DNA of 64,000 bases from Glycocaulis alkaliphilus (GTDB taxonomy: Bacteria > Pseudomonadota > Alphaproteobacteria > Caulobacterales > Maricaulaceae), in NCBI RefSeq assembly GCF_004000605.1, contig NZ_CP018911.1:2399001-2463000 (forward strand), in the 5' to 3' direction. Under the pieces are notes generated by a model. That model searched no databases. It was not told the origin of the DNA and saw only the letters and a program-made list of their open reading frames with translations. This document shows positions 61,964 to 64,000 of this stretch, piece after piece (position 1 is the stretch's first letter; every line of letters starts with the position of its first letter). Position numbers and translations under genes: made by a program.

Positions 61964-62416
61964 ATGAGCCTTCTGGAACAATATGCCGGACGCATCGGTG
62001 AAACTGTCACGTCAGACTGGTTTGAAGTGGATCAGGCGCGGGTCAACGCCTTCGCCGACGTGACGCTGGACCACCAGTTCATCCATGTGGACCCGAAACG
62101 GGCAGCGAAAGAAACGCCTTTTGGCGGCCCGATTGCCCACGGCTTCCTGACGCTCTCGCTTCTCTCCCATTTTGCCGAATCCACCCTGCCGCCTCTGCCG
62201 GGCAAGGTGATTGGCATCAATTACGGCTTCGACAAGGTACGCTTCCTGTCGCCGGTGCGGGTGGGTTCGCGCATCCGGGGCAAGTTCACGCTGGCAAAAG
62301 CAGAAGAGCGCAAGCCCGGCCAGATCCAGCTGGTGCAGAGCTGTTCGGTCGAGATTGAAGGCACTGATACCCCTGCGCTCGCCGCAGAATGGCTGAGCCT
62401 GATCGTCTACGGCTAG
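61964..62416 (+). CDS. MaoC-family (R)-enoyl-CoA hydratase-like protein
   Basis: Hot-dog hydratase of the MaoC family. The Asp/His dyad region is ADVTLDHQFIHVDPKRA, and FGGPIAHGFLTLSLL is the second conserved block. 150 residues. AGGGGAGAG ribosome site just upstream. Likely hydrates enoyl-CoA in fatty-acid or polyester metabolism, though no other such gene is adjacent. Confidence 0.92.
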   Translation: MSLLEQYAGRIGETVTSDWFEVDQARVNAFADVTLDHQFIHVDPKRAAKETPFGGPIAHGFLTLSLLSHFAESTLPPLPGKVIGINYGFDKVRFLSPVRVGSRIRGKFTLAKAEERKPGQIQLVQSCSVEIEGTDTPALAAEWLSLIVYG

Positions 62417-62426
62417 GGCCCGGAGC

Positions 62427-63338
62427 CTAGCGCAGGAAGGGCAGTAGCGAGACCTGGCTCATGTCGGAAAAGACAAGGGCCGATACCTGCATGGCCATCT
62501 GCGCCTGTGTAAGGCGGTTCGCAGCCTCAGCCATGTCGACCTCTTCCATGCCGGCGATCATGGTTTTGAGATAATCGGACCGCTGGGCGTTGCTCTGCTG
62601 GGCCGTTTCAAGACGCGCCTGCAACGAACCATTCTTGCCAATGGCGCTGGAAATATTCTCGAACGCCGCGATGACATTGCCAATTTCGGTGGACAGGAAT
62701 TCCTGCTGAACCGTGGTGACGGTGCCGTCAAACGGTCCGTCCGGGCCGGCATTGAAATCGGCAATGCGGGCAAAAATCGCCATCAGGTCTGCTGCCAGCT
62801 CATCGGCCAGAAACCCGGTCTCCACCGTGGTGTTCTCTTCAATCCGGCCGGTCTGGGACTTGCTGGAGTTATGGAACAGATCGGCTATGTCCGCCGCGCC
62901 CTGAACCTGCGCAATGGTGTCAGCGGTAAAGGGAACCGCATCGGTGCGCGTGCCGCTGAAAATGAAAGAGCCGTTGAACTGGGTGTTCAGCGCAGCGGAG
63001 AAACGGCTGAACGCGGCCTGCACGTCGTTCATCAGGAAAGTGCCGTCATTGGTGGTAAGCGCCAGCCGCAAATCCTGCACGGCATCGGACATCTCGTTCA
63101 GCGCCAGATCCTGCACGTCCAGCCGGCTGGCAAGGCGTTTGCTCGCCTCGACAAAATTGTCAGAGCGCGCCAGCGCACCCCGCGCAAAGAGGATGGTCTC
63201 GACCTCATTGCCATAGCCTTTCAGGTCCGGCGCTTTCAGGCCGGTTGAGACCTGCTGGCCGGATTCGTAAAGCTGACGCTGCGCGCGCATCAGGTCCATG
63301 AGCGCCGACTGGGAGGCAGCCTGTGTTGAAATACGCAT
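62427..63338 (-). CDS. flgL: Flagellar hook-associated protein 3 FlgL
   Basis: Hook-filament junction protein. The N-terminal MRISTQAASQSALMDLMRAQ and the C-terminal helix QAQMAMQVSALVFSDMSQVS match FlgL, and the middle D1 region has a plausible variable insert. 303 residues. 17 bp from the flgK end, so likely cotranscribed. Confidence 0.92.
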   Translation of the reverse strand: MRISTQAASQSALMDLMRAQRQLYESGQQVSTGLKAPDLKGYGNEVETILFARGALARSDNFVEASKRLASRLDVQDLALNEMSDAVQDLRLALTTNDGTFLMNDVQAAFSRFSAALNTQFNGSFIFSGTRTDAVPFTADTIAQVQGAADIADLFHNSSKSQTGRIEENTTVETGFLADELAADLMAIFARIADFNAGPDGPFDGTVTTVQQEFLSTEIGNVIAAFENISSAIGKNGSLQARLETAQQSNAQRSDYLKTMIAGMEEVDMAEAANRLTQAQMAMQVSALVFSDMSQVSLLPFLR

Positions 63339-63355
63339 GGCGTTAAGCTCCTTTC

Positions 63356-64000
63356 CTAGCGGCCCATATTCAGAAGCACGTCCGTCATTTCCTTGGACGC
63401 CTGGATCATGCGTGCAGCGGCGTTATAGGCCTGCTGGTAGAGGATCATGTTGGCCAGCTCCTCATCCATATTGACGCCTTCGACATCCATGCGCTTGCGG
63501 TCGGCAGCTTCCTTTACCGACAGCGCAGAATCTGCGGCCCGTTCCGCGCGGGCGGCACGCGTGCCCACATCGCCGGACAGCCGCGCGCCATATTCCTGCA
63601 AGGTCGCCGTGCCCCCGGCAAACGCGCCCGCCCCGTCGAAACGGCGTGTCGCGGAAAACGCGTTATAGAGCGCCTGCCCGCCCCGCCCGTCCCCCGCGGT
63701 CAGCACCAGATCGCCGGGCACCGTACCTGCCCCTATATCAAGCTGCGAGAACGAGATGTTCGCGGAATTGCTGCGCAGATCAGAGCGGACCGAAAACGCT
63801 TCGGCGCGTGACATGCGCGCCGCGTCGCCAATGCCAAACAGCTGCGACAGGGCAAGCCCTGTATCGCCGCGCGACGTGCTGTCGCTGACAAGGTCGAAAT
63901 CATAGCTGGCATAGGCACTCGATGGGGTGAAGCTCAATGCGCCTTCGCTATCGAGCGACCAGGTGCCAAACCCGCCCATGCCGGTGGCCGGATTGTTCAG
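63356..64000 (-). CDS. flgK: Flagellar hook-associated protein 1 FlgK (C-terminal part)
   Basis: Open at the window edge; the frame continues into 64000 (LNNPATGMGGFG). The C-terminal FlgK signature ANMILYQQAYNAAARMIQASKEM and the end VLLNMGR are clear. 214 residues are visible; the N-terminal junction domain lies outside. It precedes flgL on the minus strand. Confidence 0.93.
   Translation of the reverse strand: MNNPATGMGGFGTWSLDSEGALSFTPSSAYASYDFDLVSDSTSRGDTGLALSQLFGIGDAARMSRAEAFSVRSDLRSNSANISFSQLDIGAGTVPGDLVLTAGDGRGGQALYNAFSATRRFDGAGAFAGGTATLQEYGARLSGDVGTRAARAERAADSALSVKEAADRKRMDVEGVNMDEELANMILYQQAYNAAARMIQASKEMTDVLLNMGR

Noticed and set aside
1-64000. tRNA, rRNA or prophage genes
   Set aside because: No tRNA cloverleaf, ribosomal RNA segment, integrase, capsid or terminase was recognised on either strand.

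Overview
The window is about 64 kb of high-GC, densely packed chromosomal DNA from an alphaproteobacterium. The best guess is a stalked or marine lineage of the Maricaulales/Hyphomonadaceae type. Support comes from alphaproteobacterial gene blocks: ruvC-ruvA-ruvB-ybgC-tolQRAB-pal-cpoB-tilS; a DUF4164-like gene, zapA, a 6S RNA candidate and 5-formyl-THF cyclo-ligase; and pmbA, inositol phosphatase, DUF4170, DUF374 acyltransferase, waaA and lpxK, with DUF2093. A flagellar hook-junction pair (flgL, partial flgK) closes the window. No species can be assigned from sequence alone. No tRNA or rRNA genes, CRISPR array, prophage or complete insertion sequence was seen.

Layout. 0.1-16 kb (all minus strand): tilS, cpoB, pal, tolB, tolA, tolR, tolQ, a hipBA toxin-antitoxin pair, ybgC, ruvB, ruvA, ruvC, tkt, pgi and an ArsR-methyltransferase fusion. 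Two features break this conserved order: hipBA sits between ybgC and tolQ, and a 271-bp MITE-like element lies between tolA and tolB. 16-21 kb: an aldo/keto reductase, a 797-residue secreted protein of unknown function, cmk and yebC. 20.9-28.6 kb (plus strand): a surface-polysaccharide and sugar run with a zinc-ribbon methyltransferase, kdsB, a histidine phosphatase, an O-antigen ligase/polymerase, a WbaP-type phosphoglycosyltransferase, an unknown anchored protein, fsa-type transaldolase and glmM.

28.7-35 kb: ymdB, then an accessory patch (a lipoprotein, an AT-rich pair made of an 81-residue peptide gene and a DUF6895-like gene, and fpr), then 5-formyl-THF cyclo-ligase, a 6S RNA candidate, zapA and a DUF4164-like gene. 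The two protein genes flanking the 6S RNA-zapA unit carry apparent frameshifts. The peptide/DUF6895-like pair, with a perfect 13-bp hairpin between the genes, is the best candidate here for an undescribed system. 35-49 kb: cysQ, a family 2 glycosyltransferase, serA, ygfZ, an unknown gene, a family 9 glycosyltransferase, a dihydroorotase homologue, a HEPN/Abi-like gene in AT-rich sequence beside a palindromic repeat, ridA, a thiolase, a DUF1801 gene, mnmA, a small flagellar-rod-like protein, a dicarboxylate symporter and a DsbA-family oxidoreductase.

49.5-64 kb: a small lipoprotein, a MAPEG protein, then the lipid A/LPS block (pmbA, inositol phosphatase, DUF4170, MsbA-like ABC transporter, DUF374 acyltransferase, waaA, lpxK, lpxL-like acyltransferase). 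Two minus-strand genes, a STAS-like protein and a tyrosine phosphatase, lie inside it. M23 peptidase, DUF2093, an Old Yellow Enzyme, a MaoC dehydratase, flgL and partial flgK follow. Much of the gene content serves the cell envelope: Tol-Pal, Kdo-lipid A synthesis, polysaccharide assembly and amino-sugar supply. Three copies of a GC-rich palindromic element, at 10.1, 28.6 and 43.9 kb, are scattered between genes.
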